This document shows, one piece after another, positions 22,645 to 35,056 of a stretch of 64,000 nt of DNA. This stretch comes from Avena insularis. Its lineage: Eukaryota > Streptophyta > Magnoliopsida > Poales > Poaceae. The translations under genes and the position numbers were made by a program. The notes beneath the pieces were generated by a model. It did no database searches and was not told where the DNA came from. It was given only the letters and a program-made list of their open reading frames with translations. The number at the start of each line of letters is the position of its first letter. Positions within the stretch are counted from its first letter, which is position 1. Where the stretch lies: NCBI GenBank assembly GCA_023614405.1, contig CM042696.1:334295211-334359210 (forward strand). Direction: 5' to 3'.

Positions 22645-25600
22645 TGTAAGATCCCTCCTTATTAAAGGAAAAGATCCCTGTGATTGCAATGCTAGTCCCT
22701 GGATCAATGCTAGCATCCACAGTTTAAGATGAAGTACACAGATACAAAGGTCATTTATTACAGTCATTCCAGAGATAAAACATAGTCTTTTACAACTCAT
22801 GGCATAAGGCCTAATACAAGAGTTTATGGAATATGTAAATAAACATAAGTCTTCATCTTCATGTGCCACAGGCAAGCATGTTGAGTGTAGACTCATGACT
22901 CCTATTCATCATCAGAGTAACCTGCAACATCATAAGTTACAGCCACAGAGGGTCAATACTTTGGAATAGTATTGGCAAGTGATACCTTAGTATATATTTA
23001 AGTGGACTATTATACTATATGCATTTGGCTGGTGGAGCTTAGGCTTGCATTGCTCAAAATAGATTTTTCCTTAACTTTTTGAAAATACTAAATTTTTGTT
23101 TGGCAAAGACTATCCCAAGGTATCTACCAATCAAAGACTGAAGATCCACTGGCATCTACCAATCAAAGACTGAAGATCCTTTAACCCTTGTTCAAACACA
23201 AGTTTTATTCAGAAATTGGAGTGATGAGATTCTTGAAGTTTCCATGTCTTGATGCTCAAATTGTCCTTTACCATGGACATGGCTAAGTACTTAGGTTTTA
23301 CACTCTGCAGAGGTGGTGCACTTTCCCCACAAGCCTTGGTTTCCCAAGACATGATCCTTCAGTAGCCTTTCCTTAGTCAAATGGACGCGCTCCAACCTAT
23401 CAACCCATCTACCACCCACTCCAAGAGACTAAGTTCCAGCATCCTAAGATCATGGCAGAGCCCATATTACCAAGTGGTTGACTTGAAGCTTCTCAACATT
23501 TGACAACTCAAATCTCTTTGTTCCTGGTGGCCATCCACAAGTGAGATACACAAGGTTCACCAGTACCCTGGCCTTGTGTAACCACTCAACATAACCCATT
23601 CTTTCCATTCCACCGGTGATTCATTAACTTAGTTGTTTTGTTAAATAAAAACAAGTCCTTAGACTTAGAATATTTTTCCATAGTGTGAATATATAAACCA
23701 CCCTTGTTTTCTAGTAGCTAGGCTAAGCATGGCATGGCAACTTATCTTTAGGGAATTCTCCTAGCAATTCTAGCATTCTATTCTAAATAGGATTTCCCAT
23801 CATCAATTGACAAAAGTAGCAAGTCCTAACAAAATATATCTAATGCAAGTATAAAATATAGGTATGGAATATTCATGAAGATATCACTTGCCTTGGTAGT
23901 GTGGAGAGTAGCACGTCACAATCACAATCACTAGCAAAATCTACACACAAAGTTATAGCACACAATTACACACAAATATATACAAACAAAAATATTATGA
24001 ATGCATGCATGCATGAATCTACCAAGTGATGATTTTTTTAAAAAACTCAACCAAGCAAGTGCATGAATACAGAAACTAAACAAGTCACAAAATAGCCAAG
24101 ACAACTTAAATAGCCCTAAAAATAAAATACTAAACTAAACTTATATTCAAAAAGGCCTCAAACAAGTCTCTGCAATTTAAGCACATCTCAGGGTTACTAT
24201 TTGCTAAACAACAAGGATAGGCAGAAAGGTCTTGTTTTTCTGAATCCAACGGTATAAAGTTTGCAAAATTCTAACGTGGGATTCAAAAGATATAGTCATT
24301 TGAATTTGGATCAAATTTCTGGTTTTAAATCTATTTTCAGATCTAACCTAGCCACGCGTCATGTTCTTATTCGCCCACCGTTTACCGGATCGAGCTCCAC
24401 AGCCGTAGGGATCTAAATGAAATCTAGCGGCTCAGATCGCTGCATCGCCGGGGTTAAGTGGATCTATCCTAGCGCCACGATACAGATCTAACGGCTGCTA
24501 TTTCTCGCCAAGCTGGCGGCGAGCGGTGGCTACCGGCGGAACCTGTCGGTCGATGGCGTTACGGCGATGCAGACGGAGAGGGAGAAGGAGGAGTAGCTCA
24601 CCGGCTCAGGAGGTCACGCGAAGCTTCGTCGTATTGCGGTTGGTCAAGGGCGCCGCACGGCCGCGATTGCTCACCGGAGTTCGTGGCGGCGCGGGTGTGT
24701 CGGGTGGTCGTCGTGGGCGTCGCCGTGGATCACCCCAAGGCAAGGCGAGGACACGGTTAGATTCACAGGTCAAGCGAAGTAGTGAGCGTGAACGGAAAGG
24801 CGAGGGGCGGTCTGTACCTTCCGGAAAAACTCGTCGGAGTAGATATCGCCGTCGGTGCTCACGGTGTCAAGTGGAACCGGCGACCTGGGGCAGTACAAGA
24901 CGGACTAGTGAGGTCAGGAGGTGCGCCAAGACATGCTGAGTCAGATTGTAAGAACGAGAGGCAGAGGGAAGCTCTGGACTCACCAGAATCGATCGTCGGA
25001 GAGGCTCTGTCACAAGCGGGCAAAGCTGATTGAGGACAGCTGGTGGCGGAGTGAGTGAGGTGTTTGGGGAAAAATATCGCGAGGCGTAGAGGATCTTATA
25101 GCCGGGAATCGGCGAAACGCCGAGGATAAATGCCCATTTACGCGCCATTACGGCCATCACTGCTGCAGCGACGTGGTCGTCGGCGCGGTCTGGGGAAGAC
25201 GAGGGCGACGTGGACCGGGCCCGCTCGTCAGCAAAGAGTGCGAGGTGGCGGTGGGGTCTGTCTGTCAGCGACTTAACGCGTGCGCTCGCGCGTGTGAGAA
25301 GGAAAAGGAGATCCCCGGGTGGGCTCGCTGGGCTTGATTTGCTGCTGGGCCAGATTCTGGCCGCTCGGCCCTTTTCTTTTCTTTAGGCCTTTTCTTTTTC
25401 TAATTCCATTTTCTGAATAGAATTTGATATGAATTCAAATCCTTTTGAATTCAAACTGCTGGGGATTTTTGCAGGTTCGTGGGTTCATAAACAATCAAAT
25501 ATCCTAGTGGTTACCTTGCAAAGGCTTTGACAAGCTTGGGTTTCAAAATAAACAGAGATTTGCTCTAGTTGCAAATATTTGAAATAGGGGTTTGAAACTA

Positions 25601-25840
25601 TTTCTAAATTTGGAATCTTGGGTTTAAATGCTACTCCTAATCTTTCCAATCATGGAGTCAAGCAAACAAGGTCATGGACAAACAAATCCCAAAGGGTGGT
25701 GGCCAATTGAGACAATTTGCCCACATGAAATCATAGCTCAAACTTCTGCCTCTAAATGATTTTGAGAAAAACCCTATATGAATGAATGATGCAAGGATGA
25801 AATGAATGAGTTTTTGAAACATGATTTTTGGGATGTTACA
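22645..25840 (-). repeat. 5' LTR of the chromovirus (right copy)
   Basis: Direct repeat of 13149-16346, adjacent to the PBS. GC-rich patches near 24500-25300 differ from the other copy mainly by short indels. Confidence 0.93.
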
Positions 25841-25845
25841 ATCTT

Positions 25846-28800
25846 GTATTGCTTAGATCGTGACGGTAGCATTATAAGATGATCCCTCTCACTAAATATC
25901 AAGTAATAAAGTGTTCGTCCTTAGTAGGCACCGTTGCTAAGACTCGTCGTTTCGAAGCATCTCGTGATGATCGGGTGTGATAGATTCTACGTGTGCATAC
26001 GACGGGTGCAAGCCAGATTTGCGCATGCGGATACTAAGGTTAACCTTGATGAGCCTAGCATGTACAGACATGGTCTCGGAACACGGATACCGAAAGGTAA
26101 AGCATGAGTCATATGGATGATATGATGAACATGTTGATTGTTCGCCTTTAAAGCTACATCATCTCACGTGATGATCGGACTTGGTGTAGTGGATTTGGTT
26201 CGTGTAATCACTAAAACAACTCGAGGGATGTTGTTTTGAGTGGGAGTTCATTTGTAATTTGGATTAGTCAAACTCAATTTATCATAAACACAATCAAAGT
26301 GAATTTGCATAGTTTTTTGTAGTCATTGGCATCCGTTCACCACCTTACGCTTAGTTATAGTTGAGATAGTAGAACTATAGAAATTCTGGATATTTTCTTT
26401 ACCAACTGGTATCGTATTGTTTTGAGTGTCAATCTAAAGTTTAAAAGTCATATTGCAAACTTTCAGCAAACTCCGTTTACTCTGTGAAGTTTAATAAACA
26501 GTATTAAATCAAGAGTAACAATTCCAGTGTTAGTATCTAATGTATCATGTTTGCCTCCATGATTCTTGATACTCAAAAGATTGTTTTTAATATCAAGTTT
26601 ATCTAAGAGCTGAAAGCAATGTTTCAGAAACCATCATATGTGAAAGGTATTGCGATATCTAAAACAATGTGTTGGTTACAACATGATAGAGTATATGTCC
26701 TCATATTTGATGAGAATTTGTGAAGGTTGGAGACGCTAGTCTTCCTAATCCTCCAAAAGGTTTTGGAAAAGAAACATTATACTCGCAATTCACCTTTATA
26801 AGCTATAGCAGCTTGATCATGCAAGTTGTCATGATAAGGATGAATAGAAGATGTAAGTAAAATGTTTACTACACTAAAAGATTACTAAAGAATGGAATTT
26901 TGAAAGAATGCCAAACATTTGATGAAGGTGATCCACTTCAAAGTGCAAGTCCAAAGGTATTAGTATTCGACTATACACACTTTGTACTATGTGTCATGTG
27001 AATGACACCACTATTGATGTTGATAGATTCTTTTAAAAGAAAAGGAATTGTTGAAAGAGAATCTATAATATTTGGCAGAAAAGAAAAGATTGGAGATATC
27101 CAACTTAGGTATATAGAAGATACATGTTATGGCTGTATTCCTTGGTTGTTAAACAATGTGGTTCTGTGGTATTGGATACCGAATTGGTTAGTATGAAATG
27201 TCATACAGGACAACAGAATTCATGAACTGCAATGGTCTAAGTAACTAGCAAGAGAATATGTGATGATGTTCATCGAAAACAAACAAAGGGTTGTTGTGTT
27301 GCTCGTTAACATCAAATCTTACCTTCAAGATTTGTTTCAATAATTGTTATTTTGATCAGGTATTATGACGACAAAAGGTTGTGCAAATAATTACCGTATT
27401 CCATAATAGATGGATGATATACAAGTCTGGTTGGAGAAATAACGACCATAAAACTAATGCTAAAATGTCGCAAGACAAATGATTGAAAGATCACTTGCGA
27501 AGTGACATCACCGTTTAAATTATATTGAAAGGGATACATGAAGAAACTCCATGTTGATGGATTTTTGGAGTCTTTGATTTTGATCAAATGACGCTTGTGA
27601 TGCTTTCCTAGAGATAATTAAAACTCCGTTCATAGGCCAAAATAGGAACGGACGACTAGATGATTGGAATTTGTACATATTGATGTATATAGTCCATTAT
27701 GTGTAGTCGTGGGCGATGGATTTAAACTTCATATGTTTTCTCCAAAGATTTGAGTGAGTATATGTTAATACTTACTCAATAAGGAAGAAGTATGAAACAT
27801 TTGAAAATTGTTCAAAGACTTTCAAGATGAAGTGGAAAATCATTGTAACAAGAAAATAAAAAAAATTATGATTGGATCATAAAGAAAGATGTTTGAGTTA
27901 CAAGTTTAGCAAAACACCTAAGATTTGAGGAATCGTTCCATGGATTTGCATTTCCCAAAACACCATAGGAGTATGGAGTGTTCAAGATATGTAATGAAAC
28001 CTTGTTTGACATGGTAAGATCAAATGTATCATTTATAAAACTGCCATTATATTTTAAAGATTAAAGCTTTAGTGACTACCGCTTTTACACTGAAAAGAGC
28101 TCCATCGTGATCCGTTGAAATGGCACCATATAAGTCATGGGTTGGGATAAAACCCAGGTTGTCCTTTCTTAAATTTTTTTGGTATGCTAGGCATAAGTAA
28201 AGTGTTTACAACCAAAGTCGGATGAGCATGTCTTTGTAGGTTATTTCGAATAACCATTGGGTATTCCTCCATAACACCGAAGACAAAAGTGTTTGTCGCT
28301 TAGAATGTCGAGTTTCTTGAGAAGGAATTTTTGGTGAAAAGTTAAGTGGGAGGACAATAGAACTTTGACAAGGTTGTTGAACCTTGGCTAATATGTGCTG
28401 AGTTGTGCAGCGTCGGTAAGTGTCCCGGAGGCAGCAACAATGCTCATGGCTCACGTGCCTCAAAGGTTGTGGTCACGGAGATCTAAGTTATTATTGAACC
28501 AAGTAGGTCGGGTAAGTAATCAAATGCCAAGATTTGAGAGTTAAATCATTGTTGTTTGACAATGATGAACCGACTACATGCAAATAATCAATGATGGGCC
28601 CTGACTTCGTTAAGTGGCTTGAAGCCATAAAATCCGTGATAATTCCATACACGAGAAATCAAGCTTTGTATTTGAAAGACCCTCTGGAAAGGTGCAAGAC
28701 CTTACAGTCGTATATGGATCTCTAAAGAAATAGACATGGATGTTTCACATCTATGAAATAGTCGACATGTCGGAAAGAGTTTACGACAATGTTCAAGGAA

Positions 28801-30104
28801 TTGACTATGATAAGATTTGATCTTTCATAGCGATATTTAGTCTGGACGGATTAATGTAGCAACCACTACATATATTTTGGTATATGGTAGTTGAACAAAC
28901 AAAACAAGTTCTTCTAATAGAATGGTTACCTAGGATGTGTCCATGACACGATCCAAAGGGTTTTGTTAATTCAAAGGATGCTAAAAGAGTATGCAAAACT
29001 TCAATGGTTGAAGTGAGCACCGCGGAGTTGGAATCTTCACCGTGATGAAACCGTTAAAAGGTTTAATTTCATCAGAGACGATGAAGATGTTTGCATTTTG
29101 CAAGAAATTAAGTGGGAGCGCTAAGACATATTTCTAATACATTATGTGAAAGACATATTGTTGATTAGAAATGATGTATCTTTTATTGACACAGGTTAAG
29201 AATTTCATTTCGATGAAAGACTTAGGCATAACCCAAGAATTAGGCATCAATGTCTATATCGATAGATTGAGGCGCTAATATGGTTTTGCCAAATGTACAA
29301 AGATAAGATGTTGAATGAGTTCAATATGGAAACAACAAGAAAGGTTCTTGACGCACGGAAAGGACTGAATCAAGATTCAAGTGTGTTGACATGAGATTCA
29401 AGTGTTTTGACACTTGGTGAAATCACAAGAATATTTTGATCAATCATTCTTTGAGATGTACACATCCAGATATGTCCTATGCTCTAAATGTTATGAGCAT
29501 ATACCAGAATAACTCATAAGATGATCATTGGACAATAGTAGGGATATTCCTATGATCTTTGGAAGAACTAAGAATATATTATTTATATAGTGGTGACAAA
29601 TAGTTCATTGTAAATTGTTACATTAATACTAGTTTTGTCACAAATTAAGTTTATCTCAATTTAAACTATGGGTGGCACAATGTAATGGAAAGGAAGTTCC
29701 ATAACGGATTTGGTTGAGTACCAAAGTTAAAACATTGTGATAGATACTACAACAAAAAGGCTAAGTATATGACTACTATTGTAGCATCAAATGAGGGCAT
29801 TTGCGTCAAGTAGTTTGTTATCAAACTAGGTGTGGTTCATAGCGGGATAATACTATGAAGATACATTGTATGACAATTGTATCAACATGATTTAATCCCA
29901 AGGAACTAAAGGTCTCACCAAAGGACCAAATTTATACAATGCCCGTAGAGACACAAGGACATGCAAATACACACGGACCTGGAAGTGTCAGATCCGAAGA
30001 TTATGTTTACCACTAGCAATAGTGTCTATACAACACCAGAAAGCCATAGGTGTTGAATGCACAAGTTATTAACTAGATTATTGACTCTAGTGCAAGTGGG
30101 AGAC
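25846..30104 (+). pseudogene. Decayed internal/pol region of the Copia element
   Basis: No long frame survives, but plus-strand landmarks are readable. Near 29205-29260 an FISMKDLG-like stretch followed by LGI corresponds to the Copia RT motif. Near 29470-29500 is DMSYALNVM. Near 29750-29850 is an RNase H-like stretch (ASNEG ... FVIKLGVV). Near 29900-29990 lies a relic of the C-terminal basic region. The start (25850-26150) resembles the leader of Angela-group elements. The polypurine tract CAAGTGGGAG precedes the LTR at 30105. Confidence 0.65.
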
Positions 30105-30907
30105 TGTTGGAGATATGCCCAAGAGGCAATAATAAAGTGGTTATTATTATATCTTTATGTTTATGATAAATGTTTACATCCCATGCTATAATTGTATTAA
30201 CCGGAAACATTAATACTTGTGTGTTTTGTAAACATAAAAGAGTCCCTAGTAAGCCTCTTGTTAAACTAGCTTGTTGATTAAATGATGATCATGGTTTCCT
30301 GATCATGGACATTGGATGCCATTAATAAGAAGGTTATATCATTAGGAGAATGATGTGATGGACACACACACCCATAGTAAGCGTAGCATAAGATCAAGTC
30401 ATTAAGTTCGTATTTCTATAAGCTTTCAAATGCATAGTAACCTAATCCTTCGACCATGAGGTTATGTTAATCACCATCACCGGATGGATACTTTGATAAC
30501 ATCAAACACTGCTTCATAACTGGGTGGTTATAAAGGTGTCATTGGGTATTCTGAAAGTATGTGTTGAAGCGCATGGACCAAGATTGGGATTTGTCCATCC
30601 ATATGACGGATAGATATGCTCTGGGCCCTCTCGGTGGAATGTCATCTAGTTAGCTTGCAAGCATGTGACTAGGTCACAAGGGATGACATAACATGGAACG
30701 AGTAAAGATTACTTATCGATGCGAGGTAGAACTAGGTATGGAGATACCGATGATCAAACCTCGGATAAGTAGAATATCGCGTGACAAAGGGAATTGGTTT
30801 CGTATGTTAATGGTTCTATCGATCACGAAGTCATCGTTGAGTATGTGGGAGCCGTTATGGATCTCCAGATCCCGCTAATGGTTATTGATCGGAGATGTGT
30901 CTCCGTC
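30105..30907 (+). repeat. Partial extra LTR copy of the Copia element
   Basis: The first ~803 bases of the LTR follow the polypurine tract, then break off at GTCA and re-enter internal sequence equivalent to 29640 onward. It is closer to 31373-32175 than to the 5' LTR. Confidence 0.88.
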
Positions 30908-31372
30908 ACAAATTAAGTTTATCTCAATTTAAACTATGGGTGGCACAATGTAATGGAAAGGAAGTTCCATAACGGATTTGGTTGAGTACCAAAGTTAAAA
31001 CATTGTGACAGATACTACAACAAAAAGGCTAAGTATATGACTACTATTGTAGCATCAAATGAGGGCATTTGCGTCAAGTAGTTTGTTATGAAACTAGGTG
31101 TGGTTCATAGTGGGATAATACTATGAAGATACATTGTATGACAATTGTATCAACATGATTTAATCCCAAGGAACTAAAGGTCTCACCAAAGGACCAAATT
31201 TATACAATGCCCGTAGAGACACAAGGACATGCAAATACACACGGACCTGGAAGTGTCAGATCCGAAGATTATGTTTACCACTAGCAATAGTGTCTATACA
31301 ACATCAGAAAGCCATAGGTGTTGAATGCACAAGTTATTAACTAGATTATTGACTCTAGTGCAAGTGGGAGAC
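30905..31372 (+). repeat. Duplicated 3' internal segment of the Copia element
   Basis: This repeats about 29637-30104, including the RNase H relic and polypurine tract. With the partial LTR it forms a tandem duplication of about 1268 bases. Confidence 0.88.
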
Positions 31373-33073
31373 TGTTGGAGATATGCCCAAGAGGCAATAA
31401 TAAAGTGGTTATTATTATATATTTATGTTTATGATAAATGTTTACATCCCATGCTATAATTGTATTAACCGGAAACATTGATACTTGTGTGTTTTGTAAA
31501 CATAAAAGATTCCCTAGTAAGCCTCTTGTTAAACTAGCTTGTTGATTAAATGATGATCATGGTTTCCTGATCATGGACATTGGATACCATTAATAAGAAG
31601 GTTATATCATTAGGAGAATGATGTGATGGACACACACACCCATAGTAAGCGTAGCATAAGATCAAGTCATTAAATTCGTATTTCTATAAGCTTTCAAATG
31701 CATAGTAACCTAATCCTTCGACCATGAGGTTATGTTAATCACCATCACCGGATGGATACTTTGATGACATCAAACACTGCTTCGTAACTGGGTGGTTTTA
31801 AAGGTGTCATTGGGTATTCTGAAAGTATGTGTTGAAGCGCATGGACCAAGATTGGGATTTGTCCATCCATATGACGGATAGATATGCTCTGGGCCCTCTC
31901 GGTGGAATGTCATCTAGTTAGCTTGCAAGCATGTGACTAGGTCACAGGGGATGACATAACATGGAACGAGTAAAGAGTACTTATCAGTAACGAGGTAGAA
32001 CTAGGTATGGAGATACCGATGATCAAACCTCGGATAAGTAGAATATCGCGTGACAAAGGGAATTGGTTTCGTATGTTAATGGTTCTATCGATCACGAAGT
32101 CAACGTTGAGTATGTGGGAGCTGTTATGGATCTCCAGATCCCGCTAATGGTTATTGATCGGAGATGTGTCTCCGTCATGTCTACATGTTCACGAACCGTA
32201 GGGTGACACACTTAAGGTTCGAAGTTGTTTTAAGTAGATATGGAATATGCGTTGGACACTAAATGTTGTTCGGAGTCTCGGATTGGATCCGGGACATCAC
32301 GAGGAGATCCAGAATTGTCCGGAGAATAAGATTCATATATTGGGGATCATTTTCTAAGTTAGGAAATGTTCCAGAGTGTTTGTATGGAGATTCTAGAAGG
32401 TTTCGGAATGTTCTGGAAGGTTCTAGAAGATTTCTTGGAGTTTGCTTGAAAACCAAGAAAGGATCAAGGAGTCTTTGTGGGGCAAGACACGGATTCGTGG
32501 GGGAGGAGGATTCCTCCCCCCTCCCAATCCGCCGGCCAAGGAGGGAGGGGAGTCCTACTAGGACTCCCCCTCCCATGGCGCCTCCCTCCTTTAAATAGAG
32601 GGGAGGTGGCACCAACCCCAAGACCTCTCCCATAACAAACCCTAGCCGTCGCCTCTCTCCTCCTCCTTCGCTCTGCTCCGTCTTAGGCGAAGCCCTGCAG
32701 AAATCTCTACTCCACCACCACCACCACACCGTCGTGCTGCTGGGATTCCGTGGAGAAGATCTACTACCTCCGCTCCTCGCTGGAACGGAGAGAGGAAGGT
32801 CTGCTTCGACTCCGCACGTGTGATCGACTGCGGAAGCGCTGCCGGAACATGGCACCGGAAGGATCGTCCACACGATCTTGAGATCGGCAAGTGATCGACT
32901 ACATCAACCCCGAGATCTAATCTCGTAACGCTTTCGGATCTACAAGGGTTAGTACAGATCTATCTCGTTGCACATATCTAATAGATTAGATCTTGGCTTT
33001 TATCTAGATTAGATCTGGGTTTTGTTCGTTCTTGCGGTAGAAATTTTTTGTTTTCCATGCTACGAACCCATCA
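31373..33073 (+). repeat. 3' LTR of the Copia element
   Basis: Full-length LTR, ending CCCATCA before the TSD copy at 33074-33078. Confidence 0.93.
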
Positions 33074-33078
33074 TCCCC

Positions 33079-35056
33079 TTGGTTTGTTCCAAGCTTGGGG
33101 GAGTGCCGCGGTATCATATCACTATCTTCTATCTTTTTACTTTATTAGTAGAGTCATATCATGAATAGAGGAGTTATTTTGTAGTATGGTTTGCATTATG
33201 GAAGTGTCCCCTCTCTTGTTAGATATGTATCCCTTGGTGTGAGTTGCCGTTATGGAATATTAATGACAAGTTCTATCATTCACTCTTTTTCATAGCTTAT
33301 ATTAGTTTTCAATTCGTGGTTATATGATTGATCTTGTTGTTAGTATTGGTAGCACTTTGGGATCATTGAGTTAATTTAGTTGGTTTTCGCAAACCTGGCT
33401 CGGTCAGTAGCAACACCTTTTTGAGAGTTGAAAAGAAAAAGATAGAAGTACTTGAGAGAAATATAATTTCATCATCTTTCTTTCTTGATTTGCTCATAAG
33501 TCTAGTATTCTCTGGTTAAGATCTTTTGTGCTTCCAAGGAAGATTGCATGTTTGTCTTTATTACTTGTATGTTTATTTGTTTCCTTCAACTCTTATACTT
33601 GCTACCCAGCCTTGCTAGCCAAAAACCTGTACTGAGAGGGAACTCTTCTCGTGCATCCACCTCCTTTAAACCAAAACCTTTGCCATTTGTGTCCACCATA
33701 CCTACCTAGTAGCATTATTGCTATTCCAAGTAAATTCCCGTTTTGTCTACCTCCCAAATTAAACTTGTTATGTGAAAATTAGTGATTAAAGCTCTCACGA
33801 ACTTGATGGCACACTTTACTTTCTTGCACTTAATAAACCTGAACCATTGTGAACTCTCCATGAAAGTTATATGCTTGCAAATTATAGGTTGGGGATTAGC
33901 AGAACCGTGCTGTCACGGGGAACGCTTTCAACACTTGTAAATATATACCCAGTTGATACCTTGCTCTTTTGTTTGCGGATGTCGTCGGTGTGAAATAAAA
34001 GGGGAGATTGTAAGTCCATGGAGTTATGTATGTGTGTTAGAGAAAGCGCTGGGTCATTGGTCTAATCCATGCTGACATGGTGGAAACCTGCAGCGTAACC
34101 ATAATGATATCTATGAAGCATTCTTCTTATAAAAAAAGAGAGAGATAGCTATTGAGAAAAAGAAAAGAAAAAAAAGAGATACTATGAAAAGAGGAAAGAG
34201 AGAAAAAAGCACCATTTTCCCATGGTAAATAAGAAGATTGCTGAGATACTCATTGTTTGCTTGCCTTGCCATTTTGATATGGGGATTCTTCCGTATCATC
34301 GGGCAAGGGGTACCCCGTTGGCGGTTCTCAATGATACGCACATACTTACGATGACAAGAACTTACGGGTAACTAAAGTTGAGTAGCATGAGGAGCGGCCC
34401 TCGTACTCAAGGGACATGGGATTTTCAGTTTATAGTCTGTCAAGCATATAACTCAGATTGGACCTCACTTTCACCTTAATCACCTAAAGACTCCTATGAT
34501 AGGAGCAATGAGAGCTGAAAGCTAGTAAGTATCATAATTTTTGGGAGCTCTTTAGGAGACTTGCAATCCCTGCTTCCCTCTTTGAAGGGCCCTTTCTTTT
34601 ACCTTGTAGTTGAGTCAGTAAACCTACTCCCCTCTACCTCAGCAGGTATTTTGAGTTGTTGTGTTTCATTCATTCATATGATGATTTATGCATTCATGTT
34701 TCTTATGTTCCTTGTTTTGCACATTGATCTTATCTTGAAGTTTACTACTTTGAAAGCTATCATTGAAAAGCTAGCTTTTTGTGAACTCCAGCAAATTATC
34801 AACTATTCTTCGACCAAGAGCTAAGTTTGCCATTACCAATTATGATTTACTCTATGTATCTTTATTGTGTTTCCATTACTCATTGCAAGTTTAGTTATAT
34901 AATAGTGAGTTGTCTTCTATTATGATCTATGCTTTTGATAAATGTGATGCTTCTTGTCCGTATTCTTTTATGGACTCTTCACTCCATAAACCCGAGGTCA
35001 TGTTTATGGAGATCAGTTTCGCTTGGGGACAAGCGAAGTCTAAGCTTGGGGAGAGT
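33079..35056 (+). other. 3' internal region of the tRNA-Asp-primed element with polypurine tract
   Basis: This continues the element interrupted at 10718. It is AT-rich with a purine run on the plus strand at 34130-34205 and no convincing coding frame. The last bases (35042-35056, AAGCTTGGGGAGAGT) are the likely polypurine tract priming plus-strand synthesis. Confidence 0.65.

Larger units (their letters stand above)
13149..25840 (-). mobile_element. Gypsy chromovirus (Tekay-like), innermost insertion
   Basis: The LTRs (13149-16346, 3198 bp; 22645-25840, 3196 bp) start TGTAAGATCCC and end GATGTTACA, with a perfect 5-bp TSD. Minus-strand coding order is two extra ORFs, gag, protease, reverse transcriptase, RNase H, integrase, chromodomain. 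The gag start, the integrase motifs and the chromodomain after integrase point to the Tekay/Del clade. Multiple frameshifts make it non-autonomous today. It inserted within the Copia element. Confidence 0.92.
10723..33073 (+). mobile_element. Copia LTR retrotransposon, BARE/Angela-like, nested
   Basis: LTRs of 1701 bp each (10723-12423 and 31373-33073) begin TGTTGGAGATATGCCC and end CCCATCA; this start is characteristic of the BARE/WIS/Angela group of Triticeae Copia elements. A tRNA-Met type PBS follows the 5' LTR and a perfect 5-bp TSD brackets the element. The pol region (25846-30104) is decayed. The body is split by a Gypsy chromovirus at 13149-25840, and the 3' end carries an internal 1.27-kb tandem duplication. 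Without the nested element it is about 9.7 kb. Confidence 0.9.

Noticed and set aside
32259..32873. 204-codon minus-strand frame in the Copia LTR.
   Set aside because: Antisense to the LTR promoter/leader, and the 5' LTR equivalent is broken into two frames.
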